DNA from: an uncultured Bacilli bacterium
Lineage (GTDB): Bacteria; Bacillota_I; Bacilli_A; RF39; UBA660
DNA: 29,955 bases
Assembly: GCA_910587775.1 (NCBI GenBank)
Contig: CAJUNF010000004.1
Coordinates: forward strand, 21,164-51,118
Reading direction: 5' to 3'
Part shown: positions 1 through 8,500 of the stretch, in pieces
Numbering within the stretch: the stretch's first letter is position 1
How the letters are laid out: each line of letters opens with the position of its first letter
The notes under the pieces: model-generated
Seen by the model: the letters and a program-made list of their open reading frames with translations, nothing else
Told to the model about the DNA's origin: nothing
The model's database searches: none
Program-made: the position numbers and the translations under genes

Positions 1-370
1 TTATTTCAAAGGTAATATTTTTAATTTCAGTATTTTTATTTATTTTGGTAATATTTATTTCATATTCTTCTATTTTATTATTTGATAAAACTGTATAAAT
101 CTTTGCTTTTCCAGTTTTAATTTCTTCAGGTTTGCCGACAGGGAACGTTTTACCATTTTTAATTTCTTTTGTAAATTTACCAAATACACCATAAAGCGTA
201 TTTTTGGTGATGCTTCCATAAACATCTTCATAGTTTAATTTAGCATTCTTTTCCCCTACTTTACCATCTGTACTTTTGGTTATCTTTGATACATCACTAT
301 CAAAAATAGATCCACTTTTAACTTCTACTCTTTTATGTGATGTACTTTCAATGATTTCGTGTGAAATTGT
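1..370 (-). CDS. spoIVB: SpoIVB serine protease, internal/C-terminal fragment (host gene interrupted by the element)
   Basis: A frame open on the minus strand from about position 400 to the window edge reads as the peptidase domain of SpoIVB (S55 family), the forespore-secreted protease that triggers pro-sigmaK processing. Visible landmarks are an SHEII stretch matching the family's GHxI catalytic-histidine motif (positions 350-364), then VKSGSIFDSDV, GKVGEKNAKLNYEDV, GSITKNTLYGVFGK and a GKAKIYTVL strand, in the order found in Bacillus SpoIVB. The catalytic serine (GMSGSP) and the C-terminus would lie beyond position 1. There is no N-terminal or PDZ part here: just upstream the sequence becomes the recombinase gene. 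The residue before the histidine is Ser rather than the usual Gly, which places the crossover at about that codon. Identity is confident by motif order; the exact junction is inferred. Confidence 0.85.
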
Positions 371-395
371 TCTTTGGCGAAGTTCTTTTTTTCTA
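355..395. other. Probable element/chromosome attachment junction (att)
   Basis: Homology to SpoIVB ends at about 362-370, and the serine recombinase stop codon (TAG) is at 393-395. Large serine integrases usually have their attachment site directly beside the integrase gene, which is the arrangement here. The two-base crossover core cannot be fixed without the other end of the element or an empty site. Confidence 0.6.
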
Positions 396-2015
396 GATTT
401 TTATTTCATTCAATGGATTGATAGAAAATGCTACATCAATTTGGTCATTTTCGCCAACATATATTTTATCTACAATTAGACTTAATGTGTCTTGAGTGAT
501 AATTGATGATTCTAAAAATCTTTTTATAATCTGTTTTTCTTGTTTTATATTTTCTTGATTTTCATTCATTTGATTTTTCAATTCAATTATATTTTTTTCT
601 GTGCTTGTGATTTTGCATTTTAAATCTTCTATTTCTACATTTTTCTTTTCTGATAGAGTTTGGAACATTGATTCTGTTATTTTTTCTTCTAATTTATCTT
701 CATACATTTTTAATACGATATTTTCAGCTTTATTTAGATCTTTTTTTTGAATTGCGAGTATGTTTTCTTGTTCATTTATTATATTTTGTATATTTTTGAA
801 ATTTTCTCTTATCAATTTAGGTGTATCAAGAGTTTCTAATCTTATTCTAACAATTTTTTTTACATAATCTAAAATTTGTTCTTCTAATTCATCATAATCA
901 ATATAATGAGGAGTGCAAACATTATGTTTACTATATTTCTTGTAGTAATTGCATACACCACATTTGCCACGCTCATGATATTTTGAACTTTTCCAAGAAA
1001 CTGAAATTCTGTGTCCACAGTCTTTACAAATTAACATTTTAGATAATAGACAACCTTCTCCAGGTAGTCTGTTGTATTTTTTTGAACTTTTTTCCAATCT
1101 TTTTTGTATTTCGTAAAATACCTCTTTTTCTACTAAAGGTTCGTGTGTATTTTCTACCCTAATCCAATTTTCTTCATTGTTTCTAACAGTTTTTTTAGAT
1201 TTGTAACTAACTTTTTTTATTCTACATTGTACAGTATTTCCGATATATGCCTCATTAGATAATATTCTTCTAATATGACCAGTCGTCCATATATGACTGA
1301 CAGTATCAAATACTTCTGATTTTTTAGGATGTCTTCCACATTTTTCTCCTGGAGTGGTATATCCTTTATCAATGAATAGGTTGGCTATAGCACAATTTCC
1401 AAGTCCAGAATATGCTAATTCAAAACATTCTTTTACAATTGGAGCAATTTCAGGATCTGGAATTAAATGGTGTTTATCTTCTGGATCCTTAATGTAACCA
1501 TAAGGAGCAAAAGAAGCCATCCACCATCCATTTGATTTGTATGTATTTAGCTTTGATCGGATTTTTTTGGATATATCAGCGCAATAGACATCATTATATG
1601 CTAATTTCCACAATATCATATCAATCGGATCATATTTTGAATCCCAATCATCATTTATGGAAATATATCTTACGCCATGTTCTGGAAAAAATCTTTCTAT
1701 GTAGTATCCTGTTTCAGAGTGATCTCTACCTAATCTTGATAAGTCTTTTGTAATAACACAATCAATTAAACCATTCTCAATATCTTTAATCATTCGTTGA
1801 AAATTTTCTCTTTCAAAGGTTTGACCTGTAATACCATCATCATAATAACCCTTTGTACTGTGAATAATATTTTTTTTCTCACAAAACTGAAGAATTAATT
1901 CTCGCTGAGATGAAATACTTTCACTTTCCATAGAAAAATTTTTTTTATCCTTGTCTTCAATAGATAAACGACAATAATCAACAGCATTTTTAATATCATC
2001 ATAACTTCTATTCAT
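393..2015 (-). CDS. Large serine recombinase (TndX/TnpX-like integrase/excisionase)
   Basis: Site-specific recombinase that cuts and rejoins attachment sites through a covalent serine-DNA link. The 540-aa protein has the large-serine-recombinase layout. The N-terminal catalytic domain holds the nucleophile Ser18 in DYCRLSIEDK, DDGITG near residue 61 and the KDLSRLGRD arginine motif near residue 95. A recombinase domain follows (GYTTPGEK and the downstream RRILSNEAYIGN stretch), then a zinc ribbon at about 331-367 (CKDCGH, CGVC, NVC), and a long Lys/Glu-rich coiled coil at about 400-500. The ATG has a GGAGGG ribosome binding site 6 nt upstream and a near-consensus promoter upstream. The gene ends next to the spoIVB junction, so it is very likely the integrase of this element. 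It looks intact. Tn5397/Tn4451-type transposases are its closest well-known relatives by architecture; no excisionase gene was recognised. Confidence 0.95.
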   Translation of the reverse strand: MNRSYDDIKNAVDYCRLSIEDKDKKNFSMESESISSQRELILQFCEKKNIIHSTKGYYDDGITGQTFERENFQRMIKDIENGLIDCVITKDLSRLGRDHSETGYYIERFFPEHGVRYISINDDWDSKYDPIDMILWKLAYNDVYCADISKKIRSKLNTYKSNGWWMASFAPYGYIKDPEDKHHLIPDPEIAPIVKECFELAYSGLGNCAIANLFIDKGYTTPGEKCGRHPKKSEVFDTVSHIWTTGHIRRILSNEAYIGNTVQCRIKKVSYKSKKTVRNNEENWIRVENTHEPLVEKEVFYEIQKRLEKSSKKYNRLPGEGCLLSKMLICKDCGHRISVSWKSSKYHERGKCGVCNYYKKYSKHNVCTPHYIDYDELEEQILDYVKKIVRIRLETLDTPKLIRENFKNIQNIINEQENILAIQKKDLNKAENIVLKMYEDKLEEKITESMFQTLSEKKNVEIEDLKCKITSTEKNIIELKNQMNENQENIKQEKQIIKRFLESSIITQDTLSLIVDKIYVGENDQIDVAFSINPLNEIKI

Positions 2016-2037
2016 GTTTTACCCTCCTAATAAAACA

Positions 2038-2107
2038 AAAGTTATGAAGAATGGTAAGATAATTATAGCATATTATAAGTATAATTTCAAAACCACTTTA
2101 TAACTTT
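2038..2107. promoter_or_regulatory. Imperfect inverted repeat flanking the recombinase promoter (possible operator)
   Basis: AAAGTTATGAAGAATGG (2038-2054) faces AAAGTTATAAAGTGG on the other strand (2093-2107). The arms bracket the -35 and -10 boxes, a layout expected of a dimeric repressor operator. A binding protein is not identified. Confidence 0.4.
2062..2090 (-). promoter_or_regulatory. SigA-type promoter of the serine recombinase gene
   Basis: On the minus strand TTGAAA (2085-2090) and TATAAT (2062-2067) are separated by exactly 17 bp, about 45 bp before the recombinase start codon and its GGAGGG site. This is the best promoter in the window. Confidence 0.75.
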
Positions 2108-2112
2108 ATTGT

Positions 2113-2238
2113 TTATTTTTCGTAAGTTATTAAATATTTTTTAAATAATGATTCTAATAATTTATCAAAGTTTTTTCCTTCGTTATTATTTTTATATAGA
2201 TAATTAATATTATATATTTTATTCTTGCATTTTTTCGT
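2113..2238 (-). pseudogene. Start-codon-less copy of the small pre-recombinase gene
   Basis: A 41-codon frame is preceded by a strong GAGGAGG site at the right spacing, but the codon at the start position is ACG. Its C-terminal half (EGKNFDKLLESLFKKYLITYEK) matches that of the 57-aa gene at 2565-2738, including a 36-bp identical stretch, and ACG aligns with that gene's ATG. It is therefore a duplicate whose start has mutated, or a gene using a rare ACG start. Function is unknown. It is the last small gene before the recombinase promoter. Confidence 0.5.
2123..2158. repeat. 36-bp direct repeat, copy 1
   Basis: Identical to 2641-2676. The match continues imperfectly on the high-coordinate side. 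It comes from duplication of the small gene encoding the LESLFKKYLITYE tail. Confidence 0.8.
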
Positions 2239-2253
2239 AGTTGTTCCTCCTCG

Positions 2254-2394
2254 TTATTTTTTTATGTTATTACGATTTAAAAAATTATTGATCGATTTTT
2301 TACATTCGTCATAATAGCATTCTTCTATGTGACCTAATAAATATTCTAAAAATATTATTAAATCCTCTTTATCTAAGCATATTTTTTTATTCAT
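2254..2394 (-). CDS. Small hypothetical protein (46 aa) upstream of the recombinase
   Basis: The ATG frame encodes a 46-aa acidic, helical protein starting MNKKICLDKEDLIIFLEYLLG, with three cysteines (ICL, ECY, ECK). Its stop codon sits just before the ribosome binding site of the next small frame (2238), suggesting co-transcription. I do not recognise the family. Clusters of such tiny genes commonly precede large serine recombinases in clostridial elements. Confidence 0.45.
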   Translation of the reverse strand: MNKKICLDKEDLIIFLEYLLGHIEECYYDECKKSINNFLNRNNIKK

Positions 2395-2431
2395 ATTTTC
2401 ACCATTAATATATTGTCACTATAAAAATTTT

Positions 2432-2575
2432 TTATTCACAAAAGTTCTGAATAGTCTTTTTTTCTAAAATAAGCTTTTCTATTCTATATAAGACACATTT
2501 TTCTTCAATACATTTCCCATAAGTAGAACGAATTTTACAGTGCTCAGATATTTCTAATAAAATATTATTTTTCAT
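2432..2575 (-). CDS. Small cysteine-containing protein (47 aa) upstream of the recombinase
   Basis: The 47-aa frame begins MKNNILLEISEHCKI and contains spaced cysteines in EHC, GKCIEEKCVLYRIE and NFC. The CxxxxCVLYRIE pattern resembles small Cys proteins found near recombinases of Firmicute elements; this is from memory and not verified. The start overlaps the end of the upstream 57-aa gene by 11 bp, indicating translational coupling. Confidence 0.45.
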   Translation of the reverse strand: MKNNILLEISEHCKIRSTYGKCIEEKCVLYRIEKLILEKKTIQNFCE

Positions 2576-2738
2576 GATTTATCTTTCTTGTATAATTTTT
2601 TTGTAAATTGTAATGAGTTTCATTTTCTTTTTTATTTTCATAAGTTATTAAATATTTTTTAAATAATGATTCTAATATTTTATCAAAATTCTTTCCCTCA
2701 TTTTTATATATATACTTAATGTTATAATCTTTTTTCAT
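2565..2738 (-). CDS. Small hypothetical protein (57 aa), paralogue of the 2113-2238 frame
   Basis: ATG frame of 57 codons, MKKDYNIKYIYKNEGKNFDK..., with an amphipathic helix ILESLFKKYL and a basic tail. An in-frame TGA lies two codons upstream, so this ATG is the earliest start. The ribosome binding site is weak; a purine-rich GGAAGGAAGGA lies about 30 nt farther upstream in front of a two-codon ATG frame. A degenerate copy lies at 2113-2238. Function unknown; the position suggests a recombination-associated or regulatory protein. Confidence 0.45.
   Translation of the reverse strand: MKKDYNIKYIYKNEGKNFDKILESLFKKYLITYENKKENETHYNLQKNYTRKINHEK
2641..2676. repeat. 36-bp direct repeat, copy 2
   Basis: Second copy of the repeat at 2123-2158, inside the 57-aa gene. 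Recombination between the copies would delete the two cysteine-containing small genes. Confidence 0.8.
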
Positions 2739-2840
2739 TTTTCAAGTTTAGAAAATTGTTAATCCATTAACTATTCCTTCCTTCCTTTCTTTTTAGCTTT
2801 TCCATAGATGTTTCTTTTTGCTCTAACAATAAATTACAAA

Positions 2841-2869
2841 TAAAAAAATCAAAGCATATCTACTTTGAT
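2841..2869 (-). terminator. Rho-independent terminator after the orphan gene at 2969-3478
   Basis: On the minus strand ATCAAAG (2863-2869) pairs with CTTTGAT (2848-2854) around an 8-nt loop and is followed by a run of T. It would close the transcript from the helicase side and insulate the recombinase block. Confidence 0.65.
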
Positions 2870-2968
2870 AAAATTTTATTCTTAAAAACTTACTAATTAT
2901 AAGCGATTATAGTGTTAATCAATTTTTGTTTCAGTATGGTCATATAAGTGGTTGTAAAGTAAATTTAT

Positions 2969-3478
2969 CTACTTCCAATTTATTTTTAAATCTTTAATTT
3001 TTTTAGCAATATTGAAACCATTAGTTCCAAGATTCCATGGAATTATTTTTTCTGAATCAAAATATGTTTCATTATCATATTTAATAATAATTTCACTAAA
3101 TGTATCTAGTTTTTCATAAAAATCTAATTTTTCAAATTCAGATAAAATTAATTTTTCTTCATCATTATAAGTAATACCTAATACATTTCCATTATTTTCA
3201 TAAGCTTCCATATTGTTTATCATATTATTGTAAATACTTATAAGATTTTGAAGCCATATGGTACAAAGATTATTTTCTAGTCCAATACTTTCTAAGTCAA
3301 ATATTTTTATTTTATCGTCTTCCATTAAATCTGGATTTGGCTCATTTTTACTATTTATTTGTTTATTATTTAATAAACCAACAATATAAATAAGAAATTT
3401 TAATTTTGTAACATCTGCATAATTTTCTAATTTTTCAATTAATCCCCTTACATTTTCTGTAGTTTCACTAATATACAT
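2969..3478 (-). CDS. Hypothetical protein, 169 aa
   Basis: Complete frame with an AAGGAGG site 7 nt before the ATG and a terminator about 100 bp past the stop. The protein is acidic and appears soluble, with predicted helices (ENVRGLIEKLENY, EKLILSEFEKLDFYEKLDTFSEII) and a C-terminal PWNLGTNGFNIAKKIKDL segment. There is no signal peptide, membrane segment or recognisable catalytic motif. I do not recognise the family. Its place as a single gene between two intergenic gaps at the edge of the element is typical of accessory cargo, such as a small defence, immunity or regulatory protein, but nothing in the sequence decides this. Confidence 0.7.
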   Translation of the reverse strand: MYISETTENVRGLIEKLENYADVTKLKFLIYIVGLLNNKQINSKNEPNPDLMEDDKIKIFDLESIGLENNLCTIWLQNLISIYNNMINNMEAYENNGNVLGITYNDEEKLILSEFEKLDFYEKLDTFSEIIIKYDNETYFDSEKIIPWNLGTNGFNIAKKIKDLKINWK

Positions 3479-3699
3479 ATTTTTTCCTCCTTATTTTTCT
3501 TTGATTCTTAATCATTCATGTAATCCATTTTTAGCCATTTTTAACAACTTTTATCTTTCACTCTTATAGTTGTTCAATATCTTCTATAAAAATTGACAGA
3601 AATGACATTAAAGGATAAATACAACAAATTTCATTCAAACTATTTATCACTCAAAAAAAGAAATTTTTCAAGAGTTTTTTCCAAAAAAATCTAACGTTT

Positions 3700-4542
3700 T
3701 TATCTTTCTATATTTTTACTAGATTCTTTACTTAATATTTCTAAATTATCACAATTGATAACTGAACGCTTTTGTTTATTCTTAACAGTAAACACATTTA
3801 ATTTTCCTATAATATTAACATCAGAATTTAACTGCAATGAATTTCTATTATTAGATAATACATCTCCTTCAAGCATAACTGAAATAATATTTTTTCGAAT
3901 TTTTCCATTTTTTTCGTATTCTTGTACTAAATCAATAAATTGAGCCATTTTTCCATCTTGCTTTTTAAATTCTTTACCTATATTAGAAATTTTACCTTCT
4001 ATTTCTATTCGATTGGTTTTTTCTTCTTGTTTAGCTTTAACTATCTCTTTTTTCTCATCTTTATCAATTTCAACTATTTTATTAAAAATTTTATCATAAG
4101 CCTTTTTATTTGGTATTTCATCAGTAATTTTTAGAAACTGATGATATTTACTGCTTTGAGCAATATAACCTTTTACGCTTTCATAATCATTTGGATCACA
4201 AACCAAATATATTTTTTCTGTTACTGGTTCAAAGCACTCCCAAAAGGTTTCTACATAATGATTTTTAGAATGATTATAAATACATATAACTTTATCATTT
4301 TCACAAAAATATATATCATTATAACTGCTATCTCCAATTTCATCTTCTAACAATTTCTCTATTGAGATAAACCCCTCTTGCTCCTTATCTTTTAATTCCT
4401 TTGTATAAGTGCAATCATAAGTAGTTAAAACACCTTTAATTTTCCCTTTTACATCAAAAGATAAAATAGTATCATATGTTGGTGTTCGATAACTTGAAAG
4501 CATATCTGCTACTTTATTTAATAATTTATCTTTTATTTTCAA
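3700..4542 (-). CDS. OB-fold (SSB-like) protein with novel N-terminal domain
   Basis: The 280-aa protein starts at a TTG that overlaps the TGA stop of the helicase gene; a GGAGGAGAGGG site is correctly spaced and no ATG fits. Residues 1-165 form an uncharacterised domain with many aromatic residues (VICIYNHSKNHYVETFWECFEP). After a Lys/Glu linker, residues about 180-275 (IEIEGKISNIGKEF..., GKMAQFIDLVQEY, VNIIGKLNVF) have the strand pattern of an SSB or OB fold. It probably binds single-stranded DNA alongside the helicase/methylase to which it is coupled. The N-terminal role is unknown. Confidence 0.7.
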   Translation of the reverse strand: MKIKDKLLNKVADMLSSYRTPTYDTILSFDVKGKIKGVLTTYDCTYTKELKDKEQEGFISIEKLLEDEIGDSSYNDIYFCENDKVICIYNHSKNHYVETFWECFEPVTEKIYLVCDPNDYESVKGYIAQSSKYHQFLKITDEIPNKKAYDKIFNKIVEIDKDEKKEIVKAKQEEKTNRIEIEGKISNIGKEFKKQDGKMAQFIDLVQEYEKNGKIRKNIISVMLEGDVLSNNRNSLQLNSDVNIIGKLNVFTVKNKQKRSVINCDNLEILSKESSKNIER

Positions 4543-5549
4543 TGTTCCCTCTCCTCCTCTTTTTCTTGTTCTTCATCTACATCCAAAATAATTTCTTGTT
4601 TATCTAAATCAAGTTCACTATCTATTCTTGCTTTTTCTTTTTGCAATTCTTTAATTCTATCTGCTAATCTAAATGGTTTATCTAACTCTTCTTTTGCATC
4701 ATTCATTTGTTTTTTTGTATATTCAATTTGTTCTCTTGTAGTATTTGCTTTATTTTGCAAACTTTTAAGCATATTTTCTAATTTTAAAATATTACCTATT
4801 TCATCAATATTGTTAATTTCAACTTTATATTTACCATTACCTTTAATATATACTACAGGTGTATATCTTAATTCCTCTCTTGTACCAATAATATCAAAAC
4901 CACTTATCTCTCCTATTTTTATTTCTTCTTTTGTTTTTAATATAGATAATGATTGATAAAATTTTGTACTTGCATCTTTTCTTGAATTAAAATATTGATC
5001 CCTTATAGTAATTCTAAAATTATCAGCAGATAAATCTTGTACTTTAGGTATATCACTTTCAAGGCTTCCTAAATATTGTTCTTGATATTTTAACTGTCTT
5101 GGTAATTCTCGATTATATTTTGCTTCAAGCTCCATACGTGATTTATCATATCTTGTTTTAGAAAGATATAATTGTTTCAATTCATTTTCTACTTTAAATT
5201 TATCTAAAATAAGTGGATTCCCACTTGCCAAAGCCTTAACCTCTGCATAAGTAAGTGTATCTCTATCTAAATCTTCAGCAGTTCTTCCTCCACCATCAAT
5301 ATTTGACATGATTTGATTGATAAAAGTAGATTTTGTTTGAATTAACTGATAAGAGTATGCATCAAAACTGCCTTCAGTTACATATCTATAAATCTCTACC
5401 TCTTCATTTTGATTACCTTGTCTTAAAATTCTACCTTCCCTTTGTTCTATATCAGAAGGTCGCCATGGGCAATCTAAATGGTGTAACGCTACCAATTTAT
5501 CTTGAACATTCATACCTGCTCCCATTTTGGAAGTAGAACCTAATAAAAT
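4539..5549 (-). CDS. C-terminal lobe of the DNA methylase/SNF2-type helicase (separated by an in-frame TGA)
   Basis: This frame directly continues the 1844-codon gene upstream, with only a TGA between them. The first residues, ILLGSTSKMGAGMNVQD, followed by CPWRPSDIEQREGRILRQGN, are helicase motifs V and VI (arginine finger region). The rest, about 240 aa, is a coiled-coil and beta tail usual for this family. An internal ATG at 5525 could start a 328-aa product, but it would lack part of motif V and I see no convincing ribosome binding site. On its own the piece has no ATP-binding half. Joined with the upstream part the protein would be about 2181 aa, a normal size for ICE-borne proteins of this kind. 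It ends with ATTGA-type overlap into the OB-fold gene. Confidence 0.8.
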   Translation of the reverse strand: MLLGSTSKMGAGMNVQDKLVALHHLDCPWRPSDIEQREGRILRQGNQNEEVEIYRYVTEGSFDAYSYQLIQTKSTFINQIMSNIDGGGRTAEDLDRDTLTYAEVKALASGNPLILDKFKVENELKQLYLSKTRYDKSRMELEAKYNRELPRQLKYQEQYLGSLESDIPKVQDLSADNFRITIRDQYFNSRKDASTKFYQSLSILKTKEEIKIGEISGFDIIGTREELRYTPVVYIKGNGKYKVEINNIDEIGNILKLENMLKSLQNKANTTREQIEYTKKQMNDAKEELDKPFRLADRIKELQKEKARIDSELDLDKQEIILDVDEEQEKEEEREH

Positions 5550-8500
5550 TCATTTATTACCATTTCTCATCTCTTCAAACAATTTCAGTTTTTGAGGATT
5601 TGTTTTAGCATTATGAATAAACTCTATTTCCTCCTCTGGTACACCTCTTGCTATCAATTTATTTTTTATATCATCATAAACATTAAAGGTACCATCATTT
5701 TTAGGTGTCGATAAATCACAAAAGACAAGTTGCGTTAACTTGTCTTCTTTATTTTCTAACCATATTCGATATATATTTCCAACTGCCATATTAATTTTTG
5801 AGTTAGGTAAATCTGGCATACTTGGAGCAATCATTCTTAAATCAAGTGCAGCTTTTCTTCCATCATTGGTTACCAAAAGCATATTATCTTCTCTTGGATC
5901 ACAACCATTTCTAATTCTCTCACTTCGTTCTGCTAATTTTTCCACATATTCTCCTAACTCTTCACTTTTAGGAGCAACTATTGTTTTATAATCTCCACCT
6001 TTTAATTTTGGAACTGGTAAATCAAGCATTTTAGATGTTTGAATATCTGCTATTTCTTTGAATAGTGACATCAATTCTGGAATATTAAAGAATTGTGCAA
6101 ATCGTGCTTTTGTTCTAAAACCACTTCCGTCTGGAGCAATTTCAAAACTATTTACAACTTCTCCAAAAGTAGATGCCCACTCATCAAAATGTTCTAATCC
6201 CATTTCTCGTAGTCTATCAATTTGCAAGTATTTTTGCATAACATAAAGTTCTCCCATTGAATTACTAATAGGAGTACCTGTTGCAAATACTGCACCTTTT
6301 CCACCATTATTTTCTAATATATAACTTATCTTCATAAATAAGTCAGTTGCTTTTTTAGATTCACTATTATTGATACCTGCAACATTTCTAATTTTAGAAA
6401 ACATAGGAAGATTTTTAAACATATGTGCTTCATCTACTATTATCTGGTCAACACCTAATTCTTCAAATGTAACCACATCATCTTTAGGGCTGTCTAAAAG
6501 AGTTTTTAATTTTGCACACATACCAATTCTTATTTGTTCTAATTTTTTAACGCTCAAACTTTCATTAGATTCTGCTTTAATTCTTTCAATTGCCTCAGTT
6601 ACCTCTTCTATTTGATTTTCAATATGTTTTTTCTCATAACTTTTACTAATAGGAATTAAACCAAAACTAGAATGAGCAATTAAAACTGCATCCCATTCTC
6701 CAGTGGCAATTCGTGCCATCAATTTCTTTCTTCTTGTTTTTTCAAAATCTTTTTGATTAGCAACTAAAATATTCGCAGTTGGATATAATTTTAAAATATC
6801 ATTTGCCCATTGTCCTAATAAATGGTTAGGAACAACAAACATTGGTTTACTAACAATTCCTAATCTCTTTAATTCCATAGCACTTGCAATACATTCATAA
6901 GTTTTTCCTGCACCTACTGCATGAGCAAGTAAAGCATTGCCTCCATATAAAACTCTAGCTATTGCATTTTTTTGGTGTTTTCTTAACTCAATATTTGGAT
7001 TCATTCCATCAAAAGTTAAATGACTACCATCATATTCTCTTTCTTTTATACAATTAAAGCTCTCATTATAGATTTTTACAAGTCTTTCTCTTCTATCTTC
7101 ATCTTTCCAAATCCATTCTTTAAACTCTTGTTTTATCAGTTCTTGTTTTTCTCTAGCATTTGCAGTTTCAATTGGATTTACAACTCTTCTATCATCATCT
7201 AACTTATCATATACCGTAACACTTTGAAGATTTAAAGTGTTTTTGATAATTGCTAAAGCATCAGCTCGATCAGTTCCCCATCTATTCGTGTTTTTAATTC
7301 CATAACCATATAAGCCACTCGCTTGAAAAAGCCATGTATTTACTTCTTTTGCGTATTTTATTTTTAAATTACTAGCATCATAACTAGATATATCTAAAAG
7401 TTCTCGACAAAAGGTATGATAAACATCTTCTGGAATCCATGTTGAACCTAATTTCACACTAATTTCATCATATTCAAGTGGTCTAGGTTGAACATTTTCT
7501 AATGCTTCGATATTTTTATCATACTTATTATTTTCATTGATAGATTTAACATAATTTAATTTATGTTTTACATTTCCACTTAAATATTCACTAGCAAGAA
7601 CCCAACCATCATTAAAATCATGTATTTTTTCTGGATCTTGAAAAATTAAACTATCTAATTCTTCAATTATCTCTTCTTTTTCTTTTGGATACAAAGTTTT
7701 CATGTATTCAAAATCTACACATCCACGATTATTAAGAGAATAAGTTAATGCTTCTTCTGCGTTTTCTGCACTACTAATATCCTTACTTTTTCTAATAGTT
7801 CTTTTAGTAAAGACATCTCCCTTAATATAAATTGGTTTATCATCTTCCTCTTCTTTACATACTTTATTTTCAATAGAAGAAAGCAAATAATAATCTGGAT
7901 CAGCATCAAAAACTCTAGCATTTGCACTTTCATTTAAATAGCCAAACTTTTTAACAAAGGCATCATAGACATTACTTAAATTATTTTGTGCAATTCCTAA
8001 TTCTTCATCAGTCCCATCTTTTAATTGAATATCGAATACCTCTCGTAATGCTTTTTTAACACCACACATACCAATAATTCTTCTTGCAACTATACCATCT
8101 TGAATTTGATATGGAATTAAATTAGAATCTTGTCTTTGATAAATAATTTTTTTATTATCTTTTTCAATAACTACAAAAGCGTTATTCTTTATATCATCTT
8201 CTACTTCTAATATCTCATATTCACTGTTTTGCTCACTAATTTCATATGGAGCAATTTCATAAATATTAGATGGCAACTCATCAATTGCCTGTTCCATTAA
8301 TTCTTCAAGACTTGTATCACTAGGATTAAGTGTATTTTCCATACCATATTGAAAAGATTTTAATTCCAGTTTACCAAGCATCATATTTGGATGATTGATA
8401 AAATAATTATTGATAATAATGCCATCTTTATACTCACTTGTATAAATCCAGTCATCATCACTTAAATCCTGTTTTAATTCATCTCGCTTTTTCAAGAAAA

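Noticed and set aside
276..479. 67-codon plus-strand frame over the spoIVB/recombinase junction
   Set aside because: Antisense to two recognised genes and without a ribosome binding site.
3593..3622. TTGACA...TAAATA promoter-like pair on the plus strand
   Set aside because: No plus-strand gene lies downstream; chance match in AT-rich sequence.
5550..5552. Reading the helicase TGA as Trp (Mycoplasma-type code)
   Set aside because: Trp is encoded by TGG throughout, no other gene has an in-frame TGA, and TGA ends the genes at 11119 and 15177 where read-through would run into the next gene.
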